57,919 bases of DNA from Brachybacterium sp. UMB0905 (GTDB lineage Bacteria; Actinomycetota; Actinomycetes; Actinomycetales; Dermabacteraceae): the NCBI RefSeq assembly GCF_002871795.1, contig NZ_PNHL01000016.1, forward strand, positions 1 through 57,919, written 5' to 3'. The position numbers and the translations under genes are program-made. Positions 8,565-17,062 of this stretch are shown piece by piece. Position 1 is the first letter of the stretch; the number at the start of each line of letters is the position of its first letter. The notes under the pieces were generated by a model that did not search any database, was not told where the DNA came from, and worked only from the letters and a program-made list of their open reading frames with translations.

Positions 8565-8843
8565 ATGACCACGATCAGCAAGCGCGAGCTCAACCAGCAG
8601 ACCGCCGCGGTGCTCGCTCGTGTCACCGATACGGAGGATGTGGTCGTGACGGAGCGGGGCGTGCCGCGGTGGCGCGTCAGCAGCGCCCGAGAATCCGAAG
8701 GCGTGCTGGCGAGGCTCGAGCGGCAGGGGAGATTCACCCCTGCGCGGTCGACGCCGTCCCCGTGGCCGTCGCGGGTCGGCGGGCCCGTGTACACCTCGAG
8801 TGAGGCGGATGCGTTCCTCGCCGAGATGCGCGGCGATCACTGA
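8565..8843 (+). CDS. Phd/YefM-family antitoxin
   Basis: 92 residues. The N-terminus [19 protein letters not shown], then [13 protein letters not shown], is the DNA-binding/dimerisation fold of Phd/YefM antitoxins. The C-terminal half is poorly conserved and Pro-rich, as expected for the part that wraps the toxin (ending [15 protein letters not shown]). The toxin gene starts three bases after the stop. Likely role: neutralise the PIN toxin and repress the shared promoter at 8531-8558. Confidence 0.88.
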   Translation: MTTISKRELNQQTAAVLARVTDTEDVVVTERGVPRWRVSSARESEGVLARLERQGRFTPARSTPSPWPSRVGGPVYTSSEADAFLAEMRGDH

Positions 8844-8846
8844 GTC

Positions 8847-9248
8847 ATGAGCAGTGACCTCGTCTATCTCGACTCCTCCGTTGCTCTCCGCGCGATCCTC
8901 GATGTACCGGAGCGCACGAACGTCCAGTCCTGGATGGACCGGGCCGGGACTCTCGTGTCCTCCCGCCTGCTCCGCACCGAGGTGGTGCGCGTCCTCCGCC
9001 GTGAGGGACGGTCCCTCGTCGACGGGACGCCGCTCCTGGATCGGGTGGGACTGCTCGAGATCGGGCGCGACACGCATGCTGTGGCCGAGTCCATCGAGCG
9101 CCACGTGAAGACCCTCGATGCGCTGCATCTCGCCACTGCGCTGCTCCTGGGCGAGCCGGTCGTCGTCGCCACCCATGACAGGACGATGAAAGACGTCGCG
9201 GCGCATCTCGGGCTGGAAGTCCTGGACCCTGTCGATCGCGTCGGATGA
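8847..9248 (+). CDS. VapC-type PIN-domain toxin ribonuclease
   Basis: 133 residues. PIN-domain acidic residues are all present: D9 (YLDSS), E45 (LRTEVVR), D91 ([10 protein letters not shown]) and D111 (ATHDRTM). Length matches VapC toxins, which cleave RNA (often tRNA or rRNA) in a Mg-dependent way. It is paired with a Phd/YefM antitoxin rather than a VapB of AbrB type, a known combination. It is immediately followed by the pseudogene block, so it may mark a recombination-prone edge. Confidence 0.9.
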   Translation: MSSDLVYLDSSVALRAILDVPERTNVQSWMDRAGTLVSSRLLRTEVVRVLRREGRSLVDGTPLLDRVGLLEIGRDTHAVAESIERHVKTLDALHLATALLLGEPVVVATHDRTMKDVAAHLGLEVLDPVDRVG

Positions 9249-9273
9249 GGCCGAATCGACCGTTCCGTTTTCC

Positions 9274-9608
9274 TCATCCTTTCCGCACGACCCGCAGGAA
9301 CAGCTCATGGAAGCGTGTCTCGCCGGTGGACTCGGGTGGAAGGCGAGACCCATGACCCGACCCTGCCGCGCCGCGACCGCGCGGCCGTCCGGCAGCGCGG
9401 CGAGCAGCTCCGCGGCCGCCCCGATCTCCTCGATCAGCGGGGCGCGGATGAGCGCGGCCCGCACCGGCGGCCCGTCGGCCGGCGGCCCCTCGAGCGCGGG
9501 CGCCGCGAGGTACAGCTCGTCCTCCGAGCGGGCTGACAGCGCCCGGATCTCGGCGGAGATGGTGCGGATGTGCCTGGTCGCCTCGGAGACGTCCCCGGTG
9601 CCGCCCTC
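9274..9608 (-). pseudogene. pdxT: pdxS-pdxT relic: internal PdxS piece fused to PdxT C-terminus
   Basis: Reading the minus strand from 9608, [15 protein letters not shown] and SEDELYLAA match the internal segment of PdxS (the PLP synthase subunit; the family has GTGDV-EA-RH-RT followed by DELY-AAKEL). It is fused in frame near 9500 to [15 protein letters not shown] and [14 protein letters not shown], the C-terminal part of PdxT, the glutaminase subunit (His of the catalytic FHPE motif at 9336-9338). One base is missing at the FHPE codon (CACCCGAGTCC where CACCCGGAG is expected). The true tail [19 protein letters not shown] continues in the next frame to TGA at 9274. So there are at least two lesions. 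The original order pdxS then pdxT is preserved. Confidence 0.85.
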
Positions 9609-9611
9609 ATC

Positions 9612-10098
9612 CCGGACCTCGCCCCGGCGCTCGCCGGCGCCGTCGGCCGCCCCGGAGACCGCGGGCCGGCTCGCGCTGCGGCTCAGCCCCGGCACCACCT
9701 GGGTCAACCATCTCTTGCAGCGCATCGCACATGGGGTCCTCGCCGACGACGCGTCCCGTGCCCTCGTCGAGCGCGCCGGAGAGCACTACGCCGCCCGGAA
9801 CGCCGAGTTCGCCGAGCTGCTCACGGCGCGGGGCCTGCCCGTCCGTGCGGCCGACGGGATGAGCCTGTGGGTCCCCGTCCCGCACCTCGCCCGGGAGGTC
9901 GCGGCGGAGCTCGCCCGTCGGGGATGGCGGGTGCGGACCGGCGACAAGTTCCGCCTCGCCTCGGGCTCCGCGGGCGCCGATCCCTCTGGGCACCTCCGCC
10001 TGACCGTCCACGACCTCACCGGCGCCGAGGCGCAGCGGTTCGCGACGGATCTTGTCGGTGCGGCCGGTGGAGCGCTTGCGGCGGTCGACAGGACGTAG
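9612..10098 (+). pseudogene. pdxR: pdxR (MocR-type GntR/aminotransferase regulator) C-terminal relic
   Basis: From 9661 an open frame to the stop at 10096-10098 reads [20 protein letters not shown], then YAARNAEFAELLTARGLPVR and DGMSLWVPVP. This is the C-terminal part of the aminotransferase-like domain of MocR regulators. The HTH and the PLP-lysine half of the domain are absent. A short stretch just upstream in another frame ([11 protein letters not shown] at 9612-9644) may be the preceding segment, implying a frameshift. MocR protein PdxR is normally divergent from pdxST. Here the divergent layout persists, but everything between the pdxS interior and the pdxR C-terminal half is gone. Assignment to pdxR rests on this context. 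Confidence 0.75.
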
Positions 10099-10427
10099 GC
10101 CGAGCATCGGCGCGGGGAAGGCCTGTTGGCCAGTGCTCCGCGAGCTGCTCGTTGACGCCCAGGTTCGAGATCCGCGCATCGGTGATCCCGAGGGTGCCCA
10201 GCCGCCGGGTGTGCTTGTGGATGTATAGCTCGACAGACTCTTCGTCGGCGAACAGATAGGCGCCGCCCACCACGGACGCTCGCGGGCCCTCGGTCCAGAC
10301 CTTCCAGATCAGGCCGTCCTCCGCGGCGATGTCGTCGGCCAGCTCTGCGCACGCGGCAGCGGCCTCCGCGCCGAAGGGGCCCGTCGCACGAGAACTCGAT
10401 GGAGACGAGGCGAGGTATGGGGATCAC
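10016..10427 (-). pseudogene. YdhR-type monooxygenase, frameshifted
   Basis: Starting at GTG 10425-10427 the frame reads MIPIPRLVSIEFSCDGP, then breaks at the homopolymer GGGGCCC (10376-10382). In the next frame it continues FGAEAAAACAELADDIAAED, GLIWKVWTEGP, VGGAYLFADEESVELYIHKH and ITDARISNLGVNEQL. This is the full pattern of the small YdhR monooxygenase-fold family (E. coli YdhR: FNGPFG...PGFLWKVWTE...GGIYLF...VNEPL). Homology ends near 10115 and the frame then runs on over the pdxR relic to 10016. A single inserted base explains the break, so an assembly error is a real alternative. It lies next to the marR relic, a common partner. Confidence 0.7.
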
Positions 10428-10519
10428 TCCGGGAGGTCGAGGATGAGCTGACCCATCCGGCACCACGTCATCGGGTGCCGCGCCGAGTGATGGCTGACGA
10501 ATGCCCACCGGGTCGAGCC

Positions 10520-10804
10520 CTACCGGGTCTTCTCGATCGTCCCGACGATCCGCTCGGCGATCTCCCGCAGAGCCAGGAACTGCTCGGGAGCGAGAGGATC
10601 GATCGCGAGGTCCAGCACCTCGACGGCATGGCCCGGCGTGGTCGCCACGACCTTCTCGAAGCCGGCTTCGGTGAGGGCGGCGAGGGTGGTGCGGCCGTCG
10701 GCCGGGTCGGGCAGGCGCTCCAGCAGGCTGGTCAGGGCGCGCCAGGTCCGCTGCTCCTCGGGCGTGAGCCAGCGCGGGTCCTCGGGGTCCTCACCTGCGC
10801 GAGC
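10520..10804 (-). pseudogene. MarR-family regulator relic, start missing and HTH deleted in frame
   Basis: The frame is open from after a TAG (10805-10807) to the stop at 10520 but has no start codon at its head. It begins EDPEDPRWLTPEEQRTWRAL, the N-terminal helix typical of MarR proteins, then jumps at LLERLPDPADGR to RTTLAALTEAGFEKV and PGHAVEVLDLAIDPLAPEQF, the wing end and C-terminal dimerisation helices. The HTH itself (roughly 70 residues) is missing, without disturbing the reading frame. Such a product could not bind DNA. It belongs to the decayed block 9274-10804. Confidence 0.75.
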
Positions 10805-10821
10805 CTACCCGCGACGCCCGG

Positions 10822-12012
10822 TCAGCCGAGCGATCCGAACCAGGCGCGGCACAGCTCGTCCTCGCCGGGCGCGGTGGTGATCTCCAGCAGGTGTCCGGTC
10901 TTTGTCCGCACGAACGTGGGGGAGTAGTTCGGGCAGTAGTTGTCCCACGGATCCTCGACCGGCACCGGCGCGGGCTCGGTGACCCAGCGGATCCTCCCCT
11001 GCAGGGAGCGGCTGTTCGTGCGCAGCACCACCTGCCCGTTCAGCGGGGAGAGCCCCCCGTCGTCCATGTAGTGCATCTGCGAGCCGAGCAGTACCGATCC
11101 GTCCTCGTCCACCAGCAGGGTGGGGGTGTGGCGGGGCTCGGTGCCATCGGCCGCCCGGATCACCGCATCCCGCGCGGTCGGATCGCCCCAGTGGCGCGGA
11201 TCATCGGTGGTGCGCACGAAGGTGCGGCAGAAATCCTTGGGCCCGCACACCTCGTAGCTCATCGCCCACGCCCCGGTGCGCAGGCGGCGCACATTCGGCA
11301 TCCCGGGACGGGCCGACGGATCCTCCAGCTCGATCACCGGCTCCGGATCCGTCCAGGTGAGCCCATTGGTCGAGGTCTGCTGCACGATCTTCTGAGAGTG
11401 GTTCTCCCCGTCGGTCTCATCGCAGAACCACATGACGAGCGTCCCGTCATCGGCCACCGCGAACTCCGGCTCCCACAGTCCGCCCTCGTTCTCGGCGACG
11501 TGGCTGATGGCGATCTGCTCCCAGCTGCGGCCCACATCGGTGCTCGCCCAGATGCGGATGGACATGCGCCGCTCGGGCCGATCCTGCCCCACCGACGCCG
11601 CCCACAGCAGGGTCCCGGCCGGCATCTCACCCACGGCGCGCGGCAGCTCGAACAGCGTCGCGCAGCACAGGCCCTCCCCGCCCGCGGTCGCATCGTCGAA
11701 CACGGATCCCACCTGCGTGAATGAGGCACCACCGTCGGTGGACTCCCAGATCGCCCCGGACCCGGAGGGGCCCTCGAAGGTCACGATCGAGGCGAGCAGC
11801 CGCTCGGTCGGATCGTCCTGGCGGGTAAGGCGCAGCACCCGCGGGTACAGCCCCACCCCGTCGTGCAGCAGCTGCGGCGCACGGTCCTGGCCGCGGCGCG
11901 GCCCGCGTCCAGGGCGGGAGGGGGCCGACGGGGGTGGCGCCGCGATCGCCGGAGTGGCCGCGGAGGTGGTGAGCGCCGCGGCCAGGGCCGTGGTCACAGT
12001 GCGTCGACGCAT
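10822..12012 (-). CDS. Secreted sialidase-fold exo-glycosidase, GH93-like
   Basis: 396 residues with a signal peptide (MRRRTVTTALAAALTTSAAT, cleavage near AIAA). The six-bladed propeller signature is visible as Asp-box-like motifs: ESTDGGASFTQV, ASTDVGRSWEQI and TSTNGLTWTD. The middle (WEPEF, then QKIVQQTS, then RPGMPNVRRL, MSYEV) resembles the pattern I recall for GH93 exo-1,5-alpha-L-arabinanases more than that of true sialidases; the Arg-triad of sialidases cannot be confirmed. The downstream-of-promoter partner is a GH51 arabinofuranosidase, 60 bases upstream on the same strand, which supports action on arabinan outside the cell. Substrate is inference. Confidence 0.75.
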   Translation of the reverse strand: MRRRTVTTALAAALTTSAATPAIAAPPPSAPSRPGRGPRRGQDRAPQLLHDGVGLYPRVLRLTRQDDPTERLLASIVTFEGPSGSGAIWESTDGGASFTQVGSVFDDATAGGEGLCCATLFELPRAVGEMPAGTLLWAASVGQDRPERRMSIRIWASTDVGRSWEQIAISHVAENEGGLWEPEFAVADDGTLVMWFCDETDGENHSQKIVQQTSTNGLTWTDPEPVIELEDPSARPGMPNVRRLRTGAWAMSYEVCGPKDFCRTFVRTTDDPRHWGDPTARDAVIRAADGTEPRHTPTLLVDEDGSVLLGSQMHYMDDGGLSPLNGQVVLRTNSRSLQGRIRWVTEPAPVPVEDPWDNYCPNYSPTFVRTKTGHLLEITTAPGEDELCRAWFGSLG

Positions 12013-12072
12013 GATCGGGGTCCTCTCTGCAGGGTTTCTCGGTCGGGAACTGCCGGTCAGGTGTGCCCGTTG

Positions 12073-13593
12073 TCAGGGCTGCTCGGCGCGCAGGCGCAGC
12101 ATCGCCCAGCAGATCGGCGGAAGCTCGGCGAGGATCCGCCCGTCCTCGGCGTGCACCCCAGGCAGTGGCCGCGGGGTGACCGCCGCGGGGTCCTCGGCGG
12201 AGTTGACGGTGCGGGGGTCCTCCTCATGCAGGTGCAGCGCCTCGATCACCGTGAGCGGCCCGAACGCGCTCACATCCACGGCAAGCTCGAGAGTCTCCTC
12301 CGCCGAGCGGTTCACCGCGAACACGGTCAGCAGGCCTTCCTCGTCATCCCAGGTGGCGACCGCGTCCAGGCAGGTGCTCTCCCCATGCCGGGCGCTGGTG
12401 AACATCGGGGAGTCGACGACGGTGTGCAGCACCGTGCCGTGGGCATGCCGGGAGGTCAGCGCGAAGGGGTGGAAGATGCTCTGCCGCCACGCCGGCCCGC
12501 CAGGGGTGGTGCGGATCGGCGCGAGGACGTTCACGAGCTGCGCCAGGCACGCGGCGCCCACCCGGTCGGCGTGCTGCAGGATCGTGATCAGCAGGCTTCC
12601 CAGCACCACAGCGTCCTGCACGTCATAGGTGGACTCGGCGAAGCGCGGGGCGATCGGCCAGTCATCACCGCTCGGCTCCTCGCCGGGGTCCGGCCCGGGA
12701 TGGACCACGTTCCACTCATCCAGGCTGATCAGCACCTGCTCGCGCGAACCCTGCATGGCTGCGACGTGATCGCAGACCGCGGCCACCGCGCGTAGGTACC
12801 CATCGAGGTCATCGGCTGAGGCGAGATAGGAGGCGGCATCCGCGTCGCGCTGCTGGTAGTAGACGTGCGCGGAGATCATCGCGACCTCATCCCCGCAGGC
12901 CTCCAGCACCACCTGCTCCCAGCGCCCGTAGGTGGGCATCGTCCAATGCGAGGACCCGCAGGCGATAAGCTCCAAACCGGGATCCGCCCGATGCAGCGCG
13001 CGAGCCGTCGCACCCGCGAGCATCCCGTACTGCTCCGGCGGCATATGACCCAGCTGCCACGGCCCATCCATCTCATTGCCCAGGCACCACAGGCGCACGT
13101 CGTACGGCTCTGGATGCCCATTGCGCGCCCGCGCATCCGCGAGCTCCGTCCCCGGGGCGCCATTGCAGTACTCGAGCAGATCTGCCGCCGCCTGCACGCC
13201 GCGGGTGCCGAGGTTCACCGCCATCATCGGCTCCACCTGCGCGGCAGCGCACCAGGCCATGAACTCATCGACCCCAAACGTGTTCGGCTCCGTGGAATGC
13301 CAGGCCAGATCCCGCCGCACGGGCCGCTGCTCGACGGGCCCCACCCCGTCCTCCCAGCGGTAGCCGGAGACGAAGTTCCCGCCCGGGTAGCGCACCATAC
13401 TCACCCCGAGCTCCCGCACCAGTTCCAGCACGTCCTCCCGCAGCCCCTGAGCATCGGCTCGCGGATGGCCGGGCTCGACGATGCCGGTGTAGACGCAGCG
13501 CCCCATGTGCTCCACGAACGCCCCGAACAGCCTACGGCGCACGGGTGCGATGACGAACTGAGGGTGCAGGGCGATGCGGGCGAGGCTGCTCAT
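12073..13593 (-). CDS. abfA: GH51 alpha-L-arabinofuranosidase
   Basis: 506 residues, no signal peptide, so intracellular. The (beta/alpha)8 catalytic domain has acid/base Glu174 in CLGNEMDGPWQLGH and nucleophile Glu293 in LISLDEWNVV, spaced as in GH51. The N-terminus (FGAFVEHMGRCVYTGI) and the Gly-Asn substrate loop MVRYPGGNFVSGYRWEDGVG are canonical. The C-terminal beta domain covers about 370-506. It releases arabinose from imported arabino-oligosaccharides. It is co-oriented with the secreted GH93-like enzyme and divergent from a sugar ABC transporter 210 bases away, which probably supplies its substrate. Confidence 0.95.
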   Translation of the reverse strand: MSSLARIALHPQFVIAPVRRRLFGAFVEHMGRCVYTGIVEPGHPRADAQGLREDVLELVRELGVSMVRYPGGNFVSGYRWEDGVGPVEQRPVRRDLAWHSTEPNTFGVDEFMAWCAAAQVEPMMAVNLGTRGVQAAADLLEYCNGAPGTELADARARNGHPEPYDVRLWCLGNEMDGPWQLGHMPPEQYGMLAGATARALHRADPGLELIACGSSHWTMPTYGRWEQVVLEACGDEVAMISAHVYYQQRDADAASYLASADDLDGYLRAVAAVCDHVAAMQGSREQVLISLDEWNVVHPGPDPGEEPSGDDWPIAPRFAESTYDVQDAVVLGSLLITILQHADRVGAACLAQLVNVLAPIRTTPGGPAWRQSIFHPFALTSRHAHGTVLHTVVDSPMFTSARHGESTCLDAVATWDDEEGLLTVFAVNRSAEETLELAVDVSAFGPLTVIEALHLHEEDPRTVNSAEDPAAVTPRPLPGVHAEDGRILAELPPICWAMLRLRAEQP

Positions 13594-13660
13594 CGACTCA
13601 CTCCTGGCTCGGGAGGCGGTGACGGCAACGGCACCGCGCGAGGTGTCTGGGCGACAGGTG

Positions 13661-13689
13661 TTGTCGACCTTAGTTCAACGATGTACTCT
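13661..13689 (+). promoter_or_regulatory. Putative promoter and operator of the arabinoside ABC operon
   Basis: TTGTCG (13661-13666) and TACTCT (13684-13689) are spaced 17 bases. The spacer overlaps a 20-base partial inverted repeat with GTTG at 13660-13663 and CAAC at 13676-13679, a possible LacI-family site. It lies in the 210-base gap between the divergent arabinofuranosidase and binding-protein genes. Assigned by eye; the dyad is weak. Confidence 0.4.
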
Positions 13690-13803
13690 GTGTCACGCCT
13701 CACACAGCAGTGGGGTGCCGGAGTTCGTCGATGAGCTCCGGGAGCCCGGCCGGGAGCCACCGGCCACCAGGAGCACTCTCGACGACGAGATGGATCACCC
13801 GGG

Positions 13804-15144
13804 ATGAGACGACGACGATTCCTCAGCGGCGCCCTTGGCGCCTCGGCCCTCACCGCCCTTGGCGCGACGGGCTGCGGCAATATGCAGTCCGCGGACCCCA
13901 ACACGATCACCTTCATGTTCCGCGGCTCCACGGAGGAGCGAGACGTGTTCTCGCGGGCCGTCAAGCTCTTCGAAGAGCGCTATGACACCACGGTCAACAT
14001 CATCTCCACCTCGGCGGACCAGTACGCCACCAAGCTGCAGACCGCCATCCTCGGCGGCCGCACCCCGGACGTGTTCTACTTCGACGCTGGCCGCGCCACC
14101 GCCTACATGGTCAACGGCGTCCTCGCGGACATCACCCCGTACGTCGAATCCACCGACCTGCCCGTGGATGACATCTGGCAGGCGGGCTTGGACCTGTACA
14201 CGTTCGACGGCGATCAGCGCGGCTCCGGCCCCATCTACGGGATGCCCAAGGATCTGGGCCCCTTCTCCTTCGGCTTCAACAAGAGCCTCTTCGACGAGAT
14301 GGGCGTCGAGCACCCCGACCCCGATGTCCCGCTGACCTGGGATGAGTACCTCTCACGCTGTCAGCAGCTGACCGGGGACCGCGACGGCGATGGAAAGGTG
14401 GACACCTGGGGTGCGTCCATCAACGTCGGCGCGGAGATCCACGCGTTCCTGTGGTCCAACGGCGCCGACTGGCTGAACGAGGACCTCACGCAGGTCACCG
14501 TGGACACCCCCGAGTTCGCCGAAGCCCTGCAGTTCATCGTCGACCTGCGGGAAGTCCACGAAGTCACCCCTTCGATCAACGACACCGAGGGCCTGGACGG
14601 CTACCAGCGCTGGCTGCGCGGACAGATCGGCTTCTTCCCCGTCGCCCCCTGGGACCTGACCCTCTACCGCACCCTCGACTTCGACTTCGACCTGTGCCCC
14701 TACCCCGTCGGCGCCACCGGTAAGCCGGCCACCTTCATCGGCTCCCTCGGCATCGGCGTGTCCGCGAACAGCACCAAAAAGGACATGGCCGCTGAACTCG
14801 CCATGTTCCTCGCCTGCGACCCCGAGGCGCAGGAAATCATCGTCGGCGAAGGCCAGACCATCCCCAACACGCAGACCCACGCCCGCGAATGGGTGAAGGA
14901 CACCTCCACCGAGCCGCAGAACAAACAGGAGTACATCGACATCGTCGAGGACTACGGCCGGTTCGTGCAGGACATGCTCACCTACACCCCGGAGTGGCTC
15001 CACGCCTTCCACACCAACCTCCAGCCCGTCCTCGAGGGCCGCCGCGATGTCGTGGAATACCTGGCCGAGACGCAGCAGTCCATGCAGGGCTTCCTCGACG
15101 CCGGGAACGAACAGTTCCGCATCGACCAGGAGGCGAACTCATGA
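13804..15144 (+). CDS. Sugar ABC transporter substrate-binding lipoprotein
   Basis: 446 residues. The N-terminus RRRRFLSGALGAS..LGATGC carries twin arginines and a lipobox ending at Cys24, so a lipid-anchored, possibly Tat-exported protein. The family-1 extracellular binding protein pattern follows: TFMFRGSTEERDVFSRAV, YATKLQTAILGGRTPDVFYF, YGMPKDLGPFSFGFNKSLFD. It has normal full length. The stop overlaps the start of the first permease (ATGA). The operon has no ATPase gene, so a shared MsiK-type ATPase encoded elsewhere is likely. Substrate arabino-oligosaccharide is inferred from the divergent GH51 gene. Confidence 0.92.
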   Translation: MRRRRFLSGALGASALTALGATGCGNMQSADPNTITFMFRGSTEERDVFSRAVKLFEERYDTTVNIISTSADQYATKLQTAILGGRTPDVFYFDAGRATAYMVNGVLADITPYVESTDLPVDDIWQAGLDLYTFDGDQRGSGPIYGMPKDLGPFSFGFNKSLFDEMGVEHPDPDVPLTWDEYLSRCQQLTGDRDGDGKVDTWGASINVGAEIHAFLWSNGADWLNEDLTQVTVDTPEFAEALQFIVDLREVHEVTPSINDTEGLDGYQRWLRGQIGFFPVAPWDLTLYRTLDFDFDLCPYPVGATGKPATFIGSLGIGVSANSTKKDMAAELAMFLACDPEAQEIIVGEGQTIPNTQTHAREWVKDTSTEPQNKQEYIDIVEDYGRFVQDMLTYTPEWLHAFHTNLQPVLEGRRDVVEYLAETQQSMQGFLDAGNEQFRIDQEANS

Positions 15145-16124
15145 CGAGCCCCCGTGACCAGCTCGCCGTCGGCTCTGCCGCGGCCTCCGGTGCCGCCGGG
15201 CGCGCCGCCGGGAGCGGCGTCCCCCTGCGGCCGCAGCACGAAAAAGGGCGACTGCACCGCCGCGAACGTATCTGGGGTGGCCTGTTCATCACCCCGCCGG
15301 TGGTGGGCTTCGCCCTGTTCGCCCTGGCCCCGCTGCTGTTCTCCTTCTACGCGGCGTTCACCCACTGGAACGGGCTGTCCGCGCCGCTGTTCTCGGGCCT
15401 GACGAACTTCCGCACTATGTCCAGCGACCCGCAGTTCTGGCAGTCGCTGGGCAACACGGTGTTCCTCATGCTCGGCATCCCCATCGGCCTCTCGATCTCC
15501 CTCGCGCTGGCCCTCGCGCTGAACCGCCGGATCCCCGGCCGCGCGGCGTTCCGCGTCATCTACTACCTGCCGGGCGTCTCCTCCGTCGCCGCGATCTCGA
15601 TCCTGTGGCAGTGGGCGCTGAACGGCGACTTCGGCCTCATCAACCAGGTACTCGCGATGGTCGGCATCGAGGGACCGAACTGGCTGGCGGAGAAGGCCTG
15701 GGTCAAGCCCGCGCTGATCATCATGGGCGTGTGGAAGGGCATCGGCTTCTCCACCCTGCTGTACCTCGCGGCCCTGCAGTCCGTGCCGCGCAACCTCCTG
15801 GAGGCCGCGATGCTGGATGGCGCCGGGGCCTGGCGACGCTTCCTGCACGTCACCGTGCCGATGCTCAGCCCCGTCACGTTCTTCCTGGTGGTCACCGGGA
15901 TCATCGGCGGCGCCCAGATGTTCGCGGAGATCAACATCATGACCCCGACGGGCGGCCCCGAGTTCGGTTCCGCCACCATCGTCTGGTACATCTGGCAGCA
16001 GGGCTTCCAGAACCTGAAGCTGGGATACGCGACCGCCATGAGCCTCGTGCTGGGCCTCATGATCTTCGTGGTCACGGCCTTCCAGTTCTACCTGAACTCG
16101 CGCAACGTCTTCACGGTGGAATGA
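15141..16124 (+). CDS. Sugar ABC transporter permease (MalF/UgpA type)
   Basis: 327 residues starting at ATG 15141, which overlaps the preceding stop. After a ~50-residue cytoplasmic leader it has six membrane helices. The cytoplasmic EAA loop is NLLEAAMLDGAGAWRRFLHV, which docks the ATPase. Paired with the MalG-type permease 13 bases downstream (16138). The N-terminal leader is rich in Ala/Gly. Confidence 0.93.
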   Translation: MTSPRDQLAVGSAAASGAAGRAAGSGVPLRPQHEKGRLHRRERIWGGLFITPPVVGFALFALAPLLFSFYAAFTHWNGLSAPLFSGLTNFRTMSSDPQFWQSLGNTVFLMLGIPIGLSISLALALALNRRIPGRAAFRVIYYLPGVSSVAAISILWQWALNGDFGLINQVLAMVGIEGPNWLAEKAWVKPALIIMGVWKGIGFSTLLYLAALQSVPRNLLEAAMLDGAGAWRRFLHVTVPMLSPVTFFLVVTGIIGGAQMFAEINIMTPTGGPEFGSATIVWYIWQQGFQNLKLGYATAMSLVLGLMIFVVTAFQFYLNSRNVFTVE

Positions 16125-16137
16125 GGAGGACCGACCC

Positions 16138-17052
16138 ATGGCGACCACCAGTGCACTGAGCTCCACCCCGCCCGCCGCCGTCGGCGCCGAGGCCGCCCCG
16201 CGTCGGCGCCGCAGCGAGCGCCGCTTCCAGAGCCCGGCCGATGTCATCGTGTTCATCCTGCTGTGCCTGGGTGCCTTCACGATGCTGCTGCCGCTGGCCT
16301 GGATGCTCTCCACATCTCTGAAGACCCGGGAGAACGTCTTCGTCCTGCCGCCGCAGTGGATCCCCGACCCGATCGTGTGGGAGAACTACCTGCGGATCTG
16401 GGAGGCCGGCCCCATCCTTACCGGCATCATCAACTCCTCGATCGTGTCGCTGACGGTCATCACCATCGGCACCATCACCTCGAGCTTCGCCGCCTACGGG
16501 TTCTCCAAGATGAAGATCCCCGGCAAGAACGCGATCTTCCTGGGGCTGCTGGCCGGCATCATGATCCCCTTCCCCGCGCTCATGATCCCCACCTTCATGC
16601 TGTTCAGCAGGATCGGCTGGGTGGACACCCTGCTGCCGCTGATCGTGCCGGGCCTGTTCGGAAACCTCATGATGGTGTTCTTCCTGCGCCAGTACCTCAT
16701 GAGCATCCCCGACTCGCTCATCGAAGCGGCCGTGATCGACGGTGCCTCGCACCCGCAGATCTTCGGACGGATCGTGCTGCCGCTGATCAGGCCCGCGATC
16801 GCCGCGCAGGTGATCCTGTGGTTCATGGGCACCTGGAACGACTACCTGGGTCCGATCATCTACCTCAACAGCGAGAACGTGCACACCCTGCAGCTGGTGA
16901 TCGCGAACTTCAACGCCACCTACGCGGTGCAGACCGACTTCCCGCTGATCATGGCCGCCTCGATCGTCTCCCTCATCCCGGTGCTGGCGGTGTTCCTCAT
17001 CTTCCAGCGCCAGATCATCGAATCGATCGCCCTGACCGGCAACAAGGGATGA
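16138..17052 (+). CDS. Sugar ABC transporter permease (MalG/UgpE type)
   Basis: 304 residues with a GAGGAGG site upstream. Six membrane helices are visible, and the EAA loop is DSLIEAAVIDGASHPQIFGR. The C-terminus (FQRQIIESIALTGNKG) is the classic end of MalG-type carbohydrate permeases. It forms the heterodimeric channel with the preceding gene. Confidence 0.94.
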   Translation: MATTSALSSTPPAAVGAEAAPRRRRSERRFQSPADVIVFILLCLGAFTMLLPLAWMLSTSLKTRENVFVLPPQWIPDPIVWENYLRIWEAGPILTGIINSSIVSLTVITIGTITSSFAAYGFSKMKIPGKNAIFLGLLAGIMIPFPALMIPTFMLFSRIGWVDTLLPLIVPGLFGNLMMVFFLRQYLMSIPDSLIEAAVIDGASHPQIFGRIVLPLIRPAIAAQVILWFMGTWNDYLGPIIYLNSENVHTLQLVIANFNATYAVQTDFPLIMAASIVSLIPVLAVFLIFQRQIIESIALTGNKG

Positions 17053-17062
17053 GGTCCGGGCG

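Noticed and set aside
13660..13679. Strong LacI operator in front of the arabinoside ABC operon
   Set aside because: Only the outer GTTG/CAAC bases pair convincingly; kept only as part of a low-confidence promoter entry, not as a defined operator.
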